Origin: an uncultured bacterium | GTDB taxonomy: Bacteria; Patescibacteriota; Minisyncoccia; Phycocordibacterales; GWA1-40-21 | Assembly (NCBI GenBank): GCA_903824735.1 | Contig: CAIJXO010000074.1 | Location: forward strand, 1-5,887 | Length of the DNA: 5,887 nt | Direction of reading: 5' to 3' | In this document: positions 1 through 5,339 of the stretch, piece after piece | Layout: each line of letters starts with the position of its first letter | Numbering within the stretch: position 1 is the stretch's first letter | The notes under the pieces: generated by a model | Told to the model about the DNA's origin: nothing | What the model saw: only the letters and a program-made list of their open reading frames with translations | Databases searched by the model: none | Made by a program: the position numbers and the translations under genes

Positions 1-839
1 AAATCAGCTATAAGCAGCTCCTTGGCCTCTTTGTAGCCGAGCCCGCCCTTTGTGTATCTAGCCCTTATTTCCTCCAATTTAGGCCCTTTTAGGAACAATT
101 TATGGATCGCAAAAAGGTTGCTTTCGTCGGGGTTTTTTGGCTCAGCCACACCCTTTGAGTCGGTCGGAATACTCATGACTGCTTTTTTGATTTCCTCATC
201 TGTCGCAAAAAGTGGAATCACATTTCCGTAGCTCTTGCTCATCTTTCTTCCGTCAGTACCTGGCACGGTTTCGACTTCTTTCAAAATTAAAGGCTCGGGC
301 ATTTTAAAGACTTCAGTACCAGCACCAAAAATTCGATTAAACTTTTGTGCTGTATCACGAGCATATTCGACGTGCTGTTTTTGGTCTTGACCAACCGGCA
401 CGACATCAGCATCCTGAATCAAAATATCGGCGGCCATCAAAATTGGATAATCAAAAACTCCGACATTTATCTCGGCATTCTTCGCTTCAGCATCCTTGTA
501 AGCATGAGCGCGCATCAAATATGGGACAGTGGTGATGCAATTAAACATCCAGGCAAGCTCGGCGACCTGCGACACATCACTTTGCTTGAACAAAGTAACT
601 TTTTTCGGATCAAGACCGATCGCTAAATAGTCCAGAGCCATATCCATAATACACCTCTCCATCTCCTCTTTATTTTGCATTGTGGTCAAGGCATGATAGT
701 CAGCAATAAAGATATGCGCATCAAATTCGTCCTGCATTTCCACAAATTGCTTCATCGCGCCGAAATAGTTACCGATATGCACTCGGCCAGTCGGCTTTAC
801 TCCTGACAGCAATATTTTTTTGGCTTCTTTTTTGAACAT
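1..839 (-). CDS. trpS: Tryptophanyl-tRNA synthetase, C-terminus cut off by the window edge
   Basis: Cytoplasmic class Ic aminoacyl-tRNA synthetase that activates tryptophan with ATP and charges tRNA-Trp. The frame is open from the ATG at 839 to the window edge (279 codons seen). Bacterial TrpS proteins are about 330 residues, so roughly 50 C-terminal residues lie outside. The HIGH-class signature is HIGN at residues 21-24, within GVKPTGRVHIGN. The second ATP-binding signature, KMSKS, is at residues 199-203 within GTDGRKMSKSYGN. The Rossmann-fold region between them contains typical TrpS stretches such as VGQDQKQHVEYARD. The start is 18 nt downstream of the Nudix gene stop, so co-transcription is possible, but a TATATT box 6 nt before the ATG suggests its own leaderless promoter. 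No Shine-Dalgarno is seen. The identification is secure. Confidence 0.96.
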   Translation of the reverse strand, partial: MFKKEAKKILLSGVKPTGRVHIGNYFGAMKQFVEMQDEFDAHIFIADYHALTTMQNKEEMERCIMDMALDYLAIGLDPKKVTLFKQSDVSQVAELAWMFNCITTVPYLMRAHAYKDAEAKNAEINVGVFDYPILMAADILIQDADVVPVGQDQKQHVEYARDTAQKFNRIFGAGTEVFKMPEPLILKEVETVPGTDGRKMSKSYGNVIPLFATDEEIKKAVMSIPTDSKGVAEPKNPDESNLFAIHKLFLKGPKLEEIRARYTKGGLGYKEAKELLIAD

Positions 840-845
840 ATAAGT

Positions 846-874
846 AATATAGCAAAATTATTGTATTTTATCTA
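846..874 (-). promoter_or_regulatory. Predicted promoter of trpS, leaderless type
   Basis: The -10 box TATATT (851 to 846, 5 of 6 to consensus) is followed by 6 nt and then the trpS ATG at 839. A weak -35, TAGATA (874 to 869, 4 of 6), sits 17 bp upstream inside the end of the Nudix gene. A start site 7 nt past the -10 would fall on the A of the ATG. Predicted only; the -35 alone would not be convincing. Confidence 0.45.
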
Positions 875-1340
875 TTTCTTCTTTCAGTCGGGCCAGCGTC
901 GCGTGAGCTGTATCACCAAACTCCACATATTTAGTAATTTCAGAAAAATCTACCAGCTTAATCTCCGTTACTCCACCGTCAGGATCTTTAACAAACGGTC
1001 CATACGGTTCGGTGAAGCATAGGTACCTTGTCTGATAAATATCGTCGCCATCGGTATAAAGATAGCCAATCGGAATGTACTTTAGGACTTTCATGTTGGA
1101 CTCTTCCTTAACTTCACGAATCAAGCCTTCTTCTGGTGTCTCGCCTGGCTCTACATGCCCGGCGACTGGCTCCCAATTTCTCTCGTTTTTTACGATCACA
1201 AATTTATTGTTGTAATAGCAAAAAGCACAGACACTCCCAATCTTAGCTTGTGGGAGTTTGGAAAAATCATTACTATCTTCATAGTAACCAGTCTTCTCCT
1301 TCCCCGTCTGCCTCGACTTCCACTTAAGTTCTTTTCTCAT
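858..1340 (-). CDS. Nudix hydrolase family protein
   Basis: 160-residue soluble protein, probably hydrolysing a nucleoside diphosphate linked to another group. The exact substrate cannot be read from sequence. The Nudix box is at residues 61-83: G61, E67, then R75-E76-V-K-E79-E80, matching G-x5-E-x7-R-E-U-x-E-E. The three metal-binding glutamates are present. The usual Gly after the EE pair is replaced by Asn82 (EESNM), a variation sometimes tolerated. The preceding strand, NWEPVAGHVEPGE, is a typical Nudix lead-in. The first 30 or so residues are charged and may be a short extension. Its ATG is only 3 nt beyond the CYTH gene stop, suggesting translational coupling. AAGG directly before the ATG is too close to be a good ribosome binding site. 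The family call is firm; substrate unknown. Confidence 0.9.
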   Translation of the reverse strand: MRKELKWKSRQTGKEKTGYYEDSNDFSKLPQAKIGSVCAFCYYNNKFVIVKNERNWEPVAGHVEPGETPEEGLIREVKEESNMKVLKYIPIGYLYTDGDDIYQTRYLCFTEPYGPFVKDPDGGVTEIKLVDFSEITKYVEFGDTAHATLARLKEEIDKIQ

Positions 1341-1343
1341 GCC

Positions 1344-1862
1344 TTACAGTTTCTTATAACCATACTTTCCGAGGATCGGTTCAATCTCTGCATATTTTTT
1401 TCCAGCGAGAATTCCACCAGCGATAGCGGCGTCTTGTGTTACTTCAGCTAGACAAAAGTCTGGGATCTTAAATTTATTTTTATCTTCCGTGCTTTTGAAC
1501 TCAAAATCTACCAAGACGAGTCCTTCGAGCGCATCTTTAAAAACGTCCACCTCGGAAACCAGCCCAGCGTGCTTGTAATAGTATCGATATTTTCTAAGTT
1601 TCTTACCTTGAACTTTTTCTAGTGCCTCAAATTCCTCTTTAGTAAGTAAAATAGTGTGTTCGTGTTGTTCGGAAGAATCCTTACCATCCACTGGAGACTT
1701 CTTGGTCATCTCAAACTTATCCCCCTTTTTACGAATTCGAAGTGTCGGGTGCGGATAACTTTCGGGTATATAAATATCAAAAATTTCTTTGAATTTGCAG
1801 TCAAATAAACCAGTCGGAATTTCCTTGGCGAGGTAAGTTTTTTCCAGTTCAAGCTCAATCAT
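1344..1862 (-). CDS. CYTH-domain (triphosphate tunnel fold) protein
   Basis: 172-residue soluble protein resembling the CyaB/thiamine triphosphatase (CYTH) superfamily, whose members bind triphosphates and Mg2+ inside a beta tunnel. Visible elements in order: the N-terminal acidic strand with E3, E5 and E7 (IELELEKTYL); the basic strand with R42 and R44 and the KK pair at 54-55 (LRIRKKGDKF, then EMTKK); an acidic EQHEH strand at 65-69; RKYRYYY at 90-96; EVDVF at 104-108; and VLVDFEF at 116-122, whose acidic residues would bind metal. The classic ExExK signature is imperfect: aligned as E5-L-E7-K-T9, the lysine position is Thr. The domain fills the whole protein. It has an extended -10 promoter that overlaps the hicA stop, and it is coupled to the Nudix gene. 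Substrate unknown (ThTP, polyphosphate or a nucleotide are options). Confidence 0.82.
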   Translation of the reverse strand: MIELELEKTYLAKEIPTGLFDCKFKEIFDIYIPESYPHPTLRIRKKGDKFEMTKKSPVDGKDSSEQHEHTILLTKEEFEALEKVQGKKLRKYRYYYKHAGLVSEVDVFKDALEGLVLVDFEFKSTEDKNKFKIPDFCLAEVTQDAAIAGGILAGKKYAEIEPILGKYGYKKL

Positions 1863-1868
1863 GCAAAA

Positions 1869-1877
1869 AGTATATCA
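1869..1877 (-). promoter_or_regulatory. Extended -10 promoter of the CYTH-Nudix pair, leaderless type
   Basis: The minus strand reads TGATATACT: an extended -10 TGn (1877 to 1875) followed by TATACT (1874 to 1869, 5 of 6). Exactly 6 nt (TTTTGC) then lead to the CYTH ATG at 1862. The TGA of the extended element is also the hicA stop codon. No convincing -35 is seen at 16-18 bp, which is usual for extended -10 promoters. Confidence 0.55.
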
Positions 1878-2105
1878 CATTATTGAAATTGCTTTTAGAT
1901 ACTCATCTCTGGATATCCCAAGTATTCTCAAATTATTCAAAATGATGAAGGTTGGGAGCGGATTATACCTCGGTACAATAATTGGTCTTTTAACACCAGT
2001 TTTCCAGTAGATCCGATGGTCACCCTTTTCTCGCTCAAACTTACAGCCTACTACCAGTAGGAATTTTTCGAATTCCTTCCAGTGAATAGACTTAATTTTG
2101 GGCAT
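1875..2105 (-). CDS. hicA: HicA-family mRNA interferase toxin
   Basis: 76-residue protein of the HicA/YcfA family, a small double-stranded-RNA-binding-like fold that cleaves mRNA when free of its antitoxin. The catalytic histidine is H30 in the GDHRIYWK stretch, preceded by the family pattern of a first helix (WKEFEKFLLVVGCKF). The expected second half follows: PIIVPRYNPLP, then a helix LNNLRILGISRDEYL typical of the HicA C-terminus. Length is normal for the family. The ATG lies 2 nt after the hicB stop, with no Shine-Dalgarno, so translation is likely coupled to hicB. It ends in TGA, which lies in frame with the CYTH gene four sense codons before that gene's ATG. RNase activity is inferred from the family. 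Confidence 0.88.
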   Translation of the reverse strand: MPKIKSIHWKEFEKFLLVVGCKFEREKGDHRIYWKTGVKRPIIVPRYNPLPTFIILNNLRILGISRDEYLKAISIM

Positions 2106-2107
2106 AA

Positions 2108-2398
2108 TTAAATTGCCGTCGGTAAGATAATTCCGATCGATAAATTCGAAACAATTTTAGGGGGATTCCACGATTTTTGTACTTTCTTCCAACCGAGTTC
2201 AGTTAAAACTTCTGACAACGTCCCCTTTTTAATTAGTTCTTCAAAAAACAGACTTGATAATTCGCTAAATTTGATTTGAGCGTCTTTTATCGATTTACCG
2301 ACAGTGGAGATATCCAATGCGGGAGAATAGGCTACAAAGCTCTTGCCCTGCTTGATGATATTTACGGGTAATTTATACATTAGATTTTGCTTATCCAT
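2108..2398 (-). CDS. hicB: HicB-family antitoxin
   Basis: 96-residue partner of HicA. Antitoxins of this family bind HicA through a partial RNase H-like fold and often repress their own promoter. The signature stretch FVAYSPALDISTVGKSIKDA (residues 18-37 of this reading) is typical of HicB N-terminal domains. It is followed by a helix rich in Glu and Leu (KFSELSSLFFEEL) and GTLSEVLTELGWKKV. The C-terminal tail is hydrophobic (LSIGIILPTAI) and I see no clear ribbon-helix-helix or HTH. I chose the ATG at 2398 because a promoter-like -10 lies 6 nt before it. The frame stays open up to an ATG at 2443, but the extra residues look non-family. An ATG at 2380 (MYKLPVN) is an alternative. The order is antitoxin then toxin, the reverse of the classical hicAB order. 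Confidence 0.85.
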   Translation of the reverse strand: MDKQNLMYKLPVNIIKQGKSFVAYSPALDISTVGKSIKDAQIKFSELSSLFFEELIKKGTLSEVLTELGWKKVQKSWNPPKIVSNLSIGIILPTAI

Positions 2399-2404
2399 GC
2401 AGTA

Positions 2405-2433
2405 ATAGTAGCAAGAAGAGATTAAAATCACAA
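2405..2433 (-). promoter_or_regulatory. Predicted promoter of hicBA, leaderless type
   Basis: -35 TTGTGA (2433 to 2428, 4 of 6), a spacer of exactly 17 bp, -10 TACTAT (2410 to 2405, 4 of 6), then 6 nt (TACTGC) to the hicB ATG at 2398. Start on or beside the A of the ATG is expected. Each box alone is moderate; the ideal spacing, and the match to the start-site geometry of neighbouring genes, raise confidence. A HicB operator would be expected here, but no clear inverted repeat is seen. Confidence 0.5.
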
Positions 2434-2468
2434 ACCAATCCAAGTGGATAAATCACCCGAGGTTCCCC

Positions 2469-3188
2469 CTAAAGACTCGGTAGCTCTACATAAAACTGTG
2501 CCCCCTTTCCTTCGCCCTTGGACTCAGCCCAGACTGTGCCATGATGGGCGTCGATCATTTTTTGCACCAGATAAAGTCCGAGACCAGTTCCGGTACTGTT
2601 TACCTTGCTCGCTTCAGCGGCTCGGCTAAATTTTTGGAATAATGTCAGTCCAGTTTCTCGCGAGAAGCCAATACCACTATCACTGACGCAAAGCAGGGCT
2701 TTATGTGTTCCCTTGCGCTCGAGCGCAATCTCAATCCAACCGTGCTCAGTATATTTATTGGCATTATCAATCAGATTAATTAGGACGTGCTTGATCTTCA
2801 TCTTGTCGGCGTGAACCATAAGCGGATTTCGGGGTAGTTTTACCTTAAGCTCCAAATCTTCTCTGATCGTATTACGAATCTCCTTGATTGTCTGCTGAAT
2901 AAGCTCGACTAAATCAAAATCTTTTAGATAATAGCGCATCTGACCCTGTTCCATCTTGGAAGTATCTAGAAAATCATTTACAGTTTTATTTAGTGAATCA
3001 GTGGATTTAAAAATTAACTGTAGGGGTTCAAGTAAAGCTTCCGGTACTTCACCATAATCACCATCAAGAATCATCGAGGCGTAGCCCTTGATTGAGCCCA
3101 AAGGTCCCCGCATTTGATGCGCAGCAAGGGAGACAAATTCATAGCCATCTTTATTTTCTTTCATTTGATTTTTAATTTGTTTTATCAA
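2469..3188 (-). CDS. Soluble histidine kinase, catalytic core only
   Basis: 239 residues from a TTG at 3188, or 231 from the ATG at 3164; neither has a Shine-Dalgarno, and the ATG gives a cleaner N-terminus. There is no membrane segment and no PAS, GAF or HAMP domain. Numbering from the TTG: the DHp H-box is AAHQMRGPLGSIKGY with phospho-acceptor His24, and the second DHp helix runs to about 80. The ATPase domain follows, with N-box LINLIDNANKY (136-146), G1 DSGIGF (170-175), an LFQKF F-box at 183-187, and G2 STGTGLGL (198-205), ending in QFYVELP. All ATP-binding motifs look intact. The residue four after the His is Gly rather than Thr or Asn, and the one directly after it is Gln rather than Glu or Asp. 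It is a paralog of the upstream membrane kinase but is separated from it by a terminator-like hairpin. No response regulator is nearby. It may be cytosolic or dimerise with its neighbour (inference). Confidence 0.92.
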   Translation of the reverse strand: MIKQIKNQMKENKDGYEFVSLAAHQMRGPLGSIKGYASMILDGDYGEVPEALLEPLQLIFKSTDSLNKTVNDFLDTSKMEQGQMRYYLKDFDLVELIQQTIKEIRNTIREDLELKVKLPRNPLMVHADKMKIKHVLINLIDNANKYTEHGWIEIALERKGTHKALLCVSDSGIGFSRETGLTLFQKFSRAAEASKVNSTGTGLGLYLVQKMIDAHHGTVWAESKGEGKGAQFYVELPSL

Positions 3189-3241
3189 AATTAAAAAACC
3201 AAATTCAAGCCTTGCACAGGAGCAAGACTAAAATTTGGTTT
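3185..3241 (-). terminator. Rho-independent terminator-like hairpin between the two kinase genes
   Basis: A perfect 10-bp outer stem pairs 3196-3205 with 3232-3241 (AAACCAAATT against AATTTGGTTT). It encloses a small internal loop and a 5-bp inner stem, 3211-3215 with 3222-3226 (CTTGC/GCAAG), with a 6-nt loop. On the minus strand the outer stem runs into TTTTTTAATTTTG, a good U-tract. The hairpin starts 16 nt past the membrane kinase stop and ends only about 30 nt before the ATG of the soluble kinase. It can end the upstream operon or act as an attenuator for the downstream gene. Confidence 0.8.
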
Positions 3242-3257
3242 CTTAGTGCTTGCTCTA

Positions 3258-4883
3258 TTACTTAATCACGGGTAATTCCACGTAGAATTGGGAACCGTGA
3301 CCCCTACCAGACGACGCGGCCCAAATTTTTCCACCATGACCTTCCACAATCTTCTTTACAATGAATAGTCCGTAGCCAGTACTGTTCACATTTACCTTCA
3401 ATGATTCCTCCCCACGACCCCCTTCTTTAAACAATTTTGCTTTATCACCATCAGATAGACCTACTCCGCTGTCGTGAATTTCAAACAGGACGGTATCGGG
3501 TTTAACATTTAAACTTACTTTTACATAACCAGTCGGAGTATATTTCACGGAATTGTCTATCAGGTTTTTAAAGACCTGAGTCATTTGCAGTTTATCAATC
3601 TTTACTTTTATATTCTGAGTTGGGACTTTTACTTCGTAAGTCAGGCTTTTTTGTGCTGCGGTTTCGCGGAAGCCTTCAGCGATTTCATTTACAAATGGAC
3701 AAATATCCTCATCTTTAAGATCGTAGGTCATCGTACCACTACGCAAACTTGAGGCCTTGAGCACTTCTTGAACCATTTCCACCGCTTTGTTATCTGACTC
3801 CAATCCTTCTTTTACTAGATTCTTAAGCGGTTCTGAAGCATCACCGACATCCCCTTCCAAAATCGAGGCAAAAACCATCTTTGACTTGGTAAAGAAACCT
3901 TTGACTTGATGTGTGATGAAGCGGATGAGGAGTTGTTGGTTTTCATTAGCCACTGCAAGCTCTTCACGCTGGGCAATCTCCTTCTTCACTGAGCGAACAA
4001 TAATAAGACCGACGATGGCAGCGAGTACCAGAGTAATGGCGGTCAGGACCCTGTTGACATTATTCTGGATGAAAAAGAATTGTGAACCGATTAAAATCAC
4101 GAGTGCCCACACCAACGCCTGGGCGCCTATCAGTTTAATATCGAAGGCTTTGAATTTTACAATAGTATAAGAAATAAGAGAAATGAAAAATGCCATGCCG
4201 AAGAGTCCATACATTTCGAGACGAGAATCTTTCAAAAGACCAATGGTGGTTAGATAACTTCCCAAATATGATAGGATAAAAAATACAAACAAGAAGGCTT
4301 CGATCCCTATTCCAATTAATACTACTTCTTTTCGAAAACCAACTGTAGATTTGCGGTAATGTCTCACAAGTAGCACCAGAATCCAAATCATTGCCAATAC
4401 ACCAAGTAAGATATAGTAGGTTTGAAAAAAAATGTTTTCAAACTTAAATGCGTCACAATCTGTCAAATTAAAGCCAGCCAGATTATAATCAGTGGATGAT
4501 AACAAGAAAATAGGAGATAATAATAATAGAAATATTATTTTAGTTCGAAGTAAAATATCCTTTTTTTCCAAAAAAACGTAGACGAAATATATTGACAGAA
4601 TAGCGATAAAACCAAAAATTAGACCGAGTAATGACCATACGAACAATATACTGTCGCTATTGATATTAGTCCATGTAATAAGAGCGATAATTGTCCAAAG
4701 TGAAAAGAATACTGATATTCCTAATAAAAGTTGATTAAGTAAAAACCTTTTACCGTTTAAAAAAACAAAGATTCCGACAAAAAGAGAAATTACAATCGTG
4801 GGGATGTGTGAATAATATAGTAAAGGTGGTACATTAGAAGTAAAGAAAAGATAGGTTGGAAAATCAAAATAAGGGCAAATCAT
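3258..4883 (-). CDS. Nine-TM membrane sensor histidine kinase with an altered H-box
   Basis: 541 residues. About nine hydrophobic segments fill residues 28-296 (roughly 28-43, 49-70, 79-104, 113-129, 154-173, 187-208, 225-243, 252-271, 279-296). This resembles the 7TM-type N-terminal regions of some histidine kinases, so the signal is probably sensed in or at the membrane. A short linker (298-318) leads to DHp helix 1 with FITHQVKGFF, acceptor His325. The ATPase domain has N-box KNLIDNSVKY (439-448), G1 DSGVGL (471-476) and G2 STGYGL (501-506), ending QFYVELPVIK. ATP binding looks intact. The H-box is unusual: Gln after the His, Gly at +4, and Phe in place of the near-universal Pro at +5. The gene begins 7 nt after the Cys-rich protein's stop with no ribosome binding site, so the two form an operon. 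No receiver domain or response regulator is present in the window. Confidence 0.9.
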   Translation of the reverse strand: MICPYFDFPTYLFFTSNVPPLLYYSHIPTIVISLFVGIFVFLNGKRFLLNQLLLGISVFFSLWTIIALITWTNINSDSILFVWSLLGLIFGFIAILSIYFVYVFLEKKDILLRTKIIFLLLLSPIFLLSSTDYNLAGFNLTDCDAFKFENIFFQTYYILLGVLAMIWILVLLVRHYRKSTVGFRKEVVLIGIGIEAFLFVFFILSYLGSYLTTIGLLKDSRLEMYGLFGMAFFISLISYTIVKFKAFDIKLIGAQALVWALVILIGSQFFFIQNNVNRVLTAITLVLAAIVGLIIVRSVKKEIAQREELAVANENQQLLIRFITHQVKGFFTKSKMVFASILEGDVGDASEPLKNLVKEGLESDNKAVEMVQEVLKASSLRSGTMTYDLKDEDICPFVNEIAEGFRETAAQKSLTYEVKVPTQNIKVKIDKLQMTQVFKNLIDNSVKYTPTGYVKVSLNVKPDTVLFEIHDSGVGLSDGDKAKLFKEGGRGEESLKVNVNSTGYGLFIVKKIVEGHGGKIWAASSGRGHGSQFYVELPVIK

Positions 4884-4890
4884 ATAATTT

Positions 4891-5307
4891 TTATTTAAGA
4901 CTATCTTTAGTTAATAATACATCTGTAGATTGGCCTTCAATCGGATCTAGGGTTGGTAGTGCACAATCACCACCATCAACTTCTGAGTCGCAGTAAGTAA
5001 TGGAGCATTTCTGGTCCGTAGGTAAACAGACATTCGCTCCGGCACAATCATCAATAAACACGCCGCACTCTCTAAGTAAGTCTGGGGTATATTTTTGTAC
5101 TTCTGAATAATAATATTTTTCAGTGCATTCATCATCCTTACAACCGACAAAACAACTCATTAAGGCCGGATCACATTCTCCTTCATAATATACAATATAA
5201 TCATGTCTAACTATAAAACGAAGATAAGAAAATACGCCAGTGATTAAGATAATCACCAAAAGAAGATAGTAGAAAAAATACTCACGAATGTTTAATTTAA
5301 ATATCAT
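4891..5307 (-). CDS. Small one-pass membrane protein with a Cys-rich domain, function unknown
   Basis: 138 residues from the ATG at 5307. I chose this start because a consensus extended -10 lies 7 nt upstream. The frame is open further (to 5424), but that would overlap the SET gene and place an unlikely tail before the membrane helix. Residues 9-27 form one hydrophobic helix (a signal anchor or uncleaved signal). The rest, about 40-118, is acidic and holds ten cysteines (45, 52, 56, 61, 81, 88, 94, 101, 106, 115), including a CFVGCKDDEC cluster. An even number in an acidic domain behind a membrane anchor suggests disulfide bonding outside the membrane. From memory, similar short proteins (YIVYYEGECDP..SCFVGC) recur in Patescibacteria as hypotheticals. 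The gene is 7 nt from the sensor kinase and probably co-transcribed with it, so it could be an accessory or ligand-facing subunit (inference). I cannot name a function. Confidence 0.78.
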   Translation of the reverse strand: MIFKLNIREYFFYYLLLVIILITGVFSYLRFIVRHDYIVYYEGECDPALMSCFVGCKDDECTEKYYYSEVQKYTPDLLRECGVFIDDCAGANVCLPTDQKCSITYCDSEVDGGDCALPTLDPIEGQSTDVLLTKDSLK

Positions 5308-5314
5308 TATCTTG

Positions 5315-5323
5315 ATTATAACA
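5315..5323 (-). promoter_or_regulatory. Consensus extended -10 promoter for the Cys-rich protein and sensor kinase operon
   Basis: The minus strand reads TGTTATAAT: TGn (5323 to 5321) plus a perfect TATAAT (5320 to 5315). Seven nt follow before the ATG at 5307, so transcription should start on or just before the start codon. A -35 is poor (TTAATC, 3 of 6, at 17 bp, overlapping the SET stop codon). The extended -10 compensates. Confidence 0.65.
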
Positions 5324-5339
5324 TATATTACTTGACCGA

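Noticed and set aside
345..626. Plus-strand open frame of 93 codons
   Set aside because: It is antisense to the well-supported trpS frame, has no recognisable domain, and reads as low-complexity shadow sequence.
1155..1451. Plus-strand open frame across the Nudix/CYTH junction
   Set aside because: It is antisense to two clear families, with no promoter or ribosome binding site and no domain.
1860..1877. TGA recoded as Gly (code 25) or Trp (code 4), fusing HicA with CYTH
   Set aside because: HicA ends at normal length, the other genes contain no in-frame TGA, conserved Gly residues use GGN and Trp uses TGG, so the standard code fits.
2399..2443. Longer HicB starting at the ATG at 2443
   Set aside because: The added 15 residues are hydrophobic and Cys/Tyr-rich, unlike HicB N-termini, and they cover the -35 and -10 boxes that fit a start at 2398.
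2444..2814. Two plus-strand open frames opposite the soluble kinase
   Set aside because: Both are shadows of the kinase's ATPase domain codons and show no motif.
3196..3241. Hairpin considered as a mobile-element terminal repeat or CRISPR-like repeat
   Set aside because: It is a single copy with a 3' U-tract right after a stop codon, which is what a terminator looks like. No second copy or transposase is in the window.
3913..4386. Plus- and minus-strand open frames inside the membrane kinase gene
   Set aside because: They lie in alternative frames of a continuous 541-codon gene whose TM and kinase motifs are intact.
4947..5150. Minus-strand open frame of 67 codons inside the Cys-rich gene
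   Set aside because: It is an overlapping frame with no promoter, and the main frame carries the membrane helix and the regular Cys pattern.
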